In this document: positions 38,872-38,941 of the stretch, in pieces
Layout of the letters: every line of letters starts with the position of its first letter
Numbering within the stretch: the stretch's first letter is position 1
Assembly (NCBI GenBank): GCA_038246785.1
Contig: JBBRVP010000031.1
Location: forward strand, 1-38,941
Length of the DNA stretch: 38,941 bases
DNA from: JBBRVP01 sp038246785
GTDB lineage: Bacteria > Actinomycetota > Actinomycetes > Jiangellales > Jiangellaceae
Reading direction: 5' to 3'
Position numbers and translations under genes: made by a program
The notes under the pieces: model-generated
What the model was told of the DNA's origin: nothing
Seen by the model: only the letters and a program-made list of their open reading frames with translations
Database searches by the model: none

Positions 38872-38941
38872 ATGGCGTCCACTTCCCCGCGCCCCTATCC
38901 CTCCGATCTGACCGATGAGCAGTGGGTGTTGATCGCGCCGA
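38872..38941 (+). CDS. IS5-family transposase, N-terminal part (3' end outside window)
   Basis: The ATG at 38872 opens MASTSPRPYPSDLTDEQWVL followed by IAP to the end of the window. PYPSDLTDEQWxLIAP is the N-terminal signature of IS5-group transposases with the DUF4096 domain. Only 23 residues are visible, so its integrity is unknown. With the IS630 fragment at base 1, both ends of the window are marked by insertion sequences. Confidence 0.85.
   Translation, partial: MASTSPRPYPSDLTDEQWVLIAP

Overview
The window is very GC-rich, uses many GTG starts, and carries genes restricted to or typical of Actinomycetota: a proteasome activator of the Bpa type, an MshC-like mycothiol ligase, DinB/maleylpyruvate-isomerase type (mycothiol-linked) enzymes and a LAL-type regulator. 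The genus cannot be fixed from the sequence alone. Many genes have an nAnnnT hexamer about 6 nt before the start codon and no Shine-Dalgarno, the layout of leaderless actinobacterial transcripts.

Layout. 1-5.1 kb: the end of an IS630-type transposase abutting a small hypothetical gene, a divergent MFS exporter/TetR pair, a short ISL3-type transposase remnant whose start follows a hairpin, an acetyltransferase and an acyl-ACP desaturase. 5.2-12.7 kb: a cysteine-desulfurase-like enzyme, two antitoxin/PIN-toxin pairs, bpa, two Cof-type HAD phosphatases around an MshC-like ligase, and serS. 12.7-18.8 kb: a tightly overlapping PAP2-PAP2-diacylglycerol-kinase operon, a large LuxR-type ATPase regulator and a secreted protein closed by a strong hairpin. 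18.8-28.6 kb: a short SnoaL-like gene, pheA, then DUF4446-larB-larC (nickel-pincer cofactor), a GDT1-type cation transporter coupled to a 736-aa membrane protein, a GT2 glycosyltransferase, a candidate C-rich-loop small RNA, an anti-sigma-type ATPase, a glycerophosphodiesterase, an orphan short antitoxin and a DinB protein. 28.7-35.2 kb: remnants of a HepT/MntA-like toxin-antitoxin pair, a proline iminopeptidase, TspO, MmcQ/YjbR, DUF1801, MarR with a perfect 16-bp-arm operator facing a mycothiol-dependent isomerase, a flavin monooxygenase and a methyltransferase. 35.2-38.9 kb: decayed genes, a multiply frameshifted IS110 remnant, an HPF-like protein, a cupredoxin lipoprotein, a DUF2127 membrane protein and the start of an IS5-type element.

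How it fits together. The centre (5-28 kb) looks like conserved chromosome, while both margins are IS-marked and contain decayed genes. Functional themes are phospholipid turnover (two PAP2 enzymes, DAG kinase, GDPD, desaturase), mycothiol-linked chemistry, metal cofactors (Lar, GDT1, cupredoxin) and toxin-antitoxin loci in several stages of decay. The least characterised elements are the GDT1 plus 736-aa membrane protein pair, the larB/larC operon without larE nearby, and the small RNA candidate near 26.4 kb.
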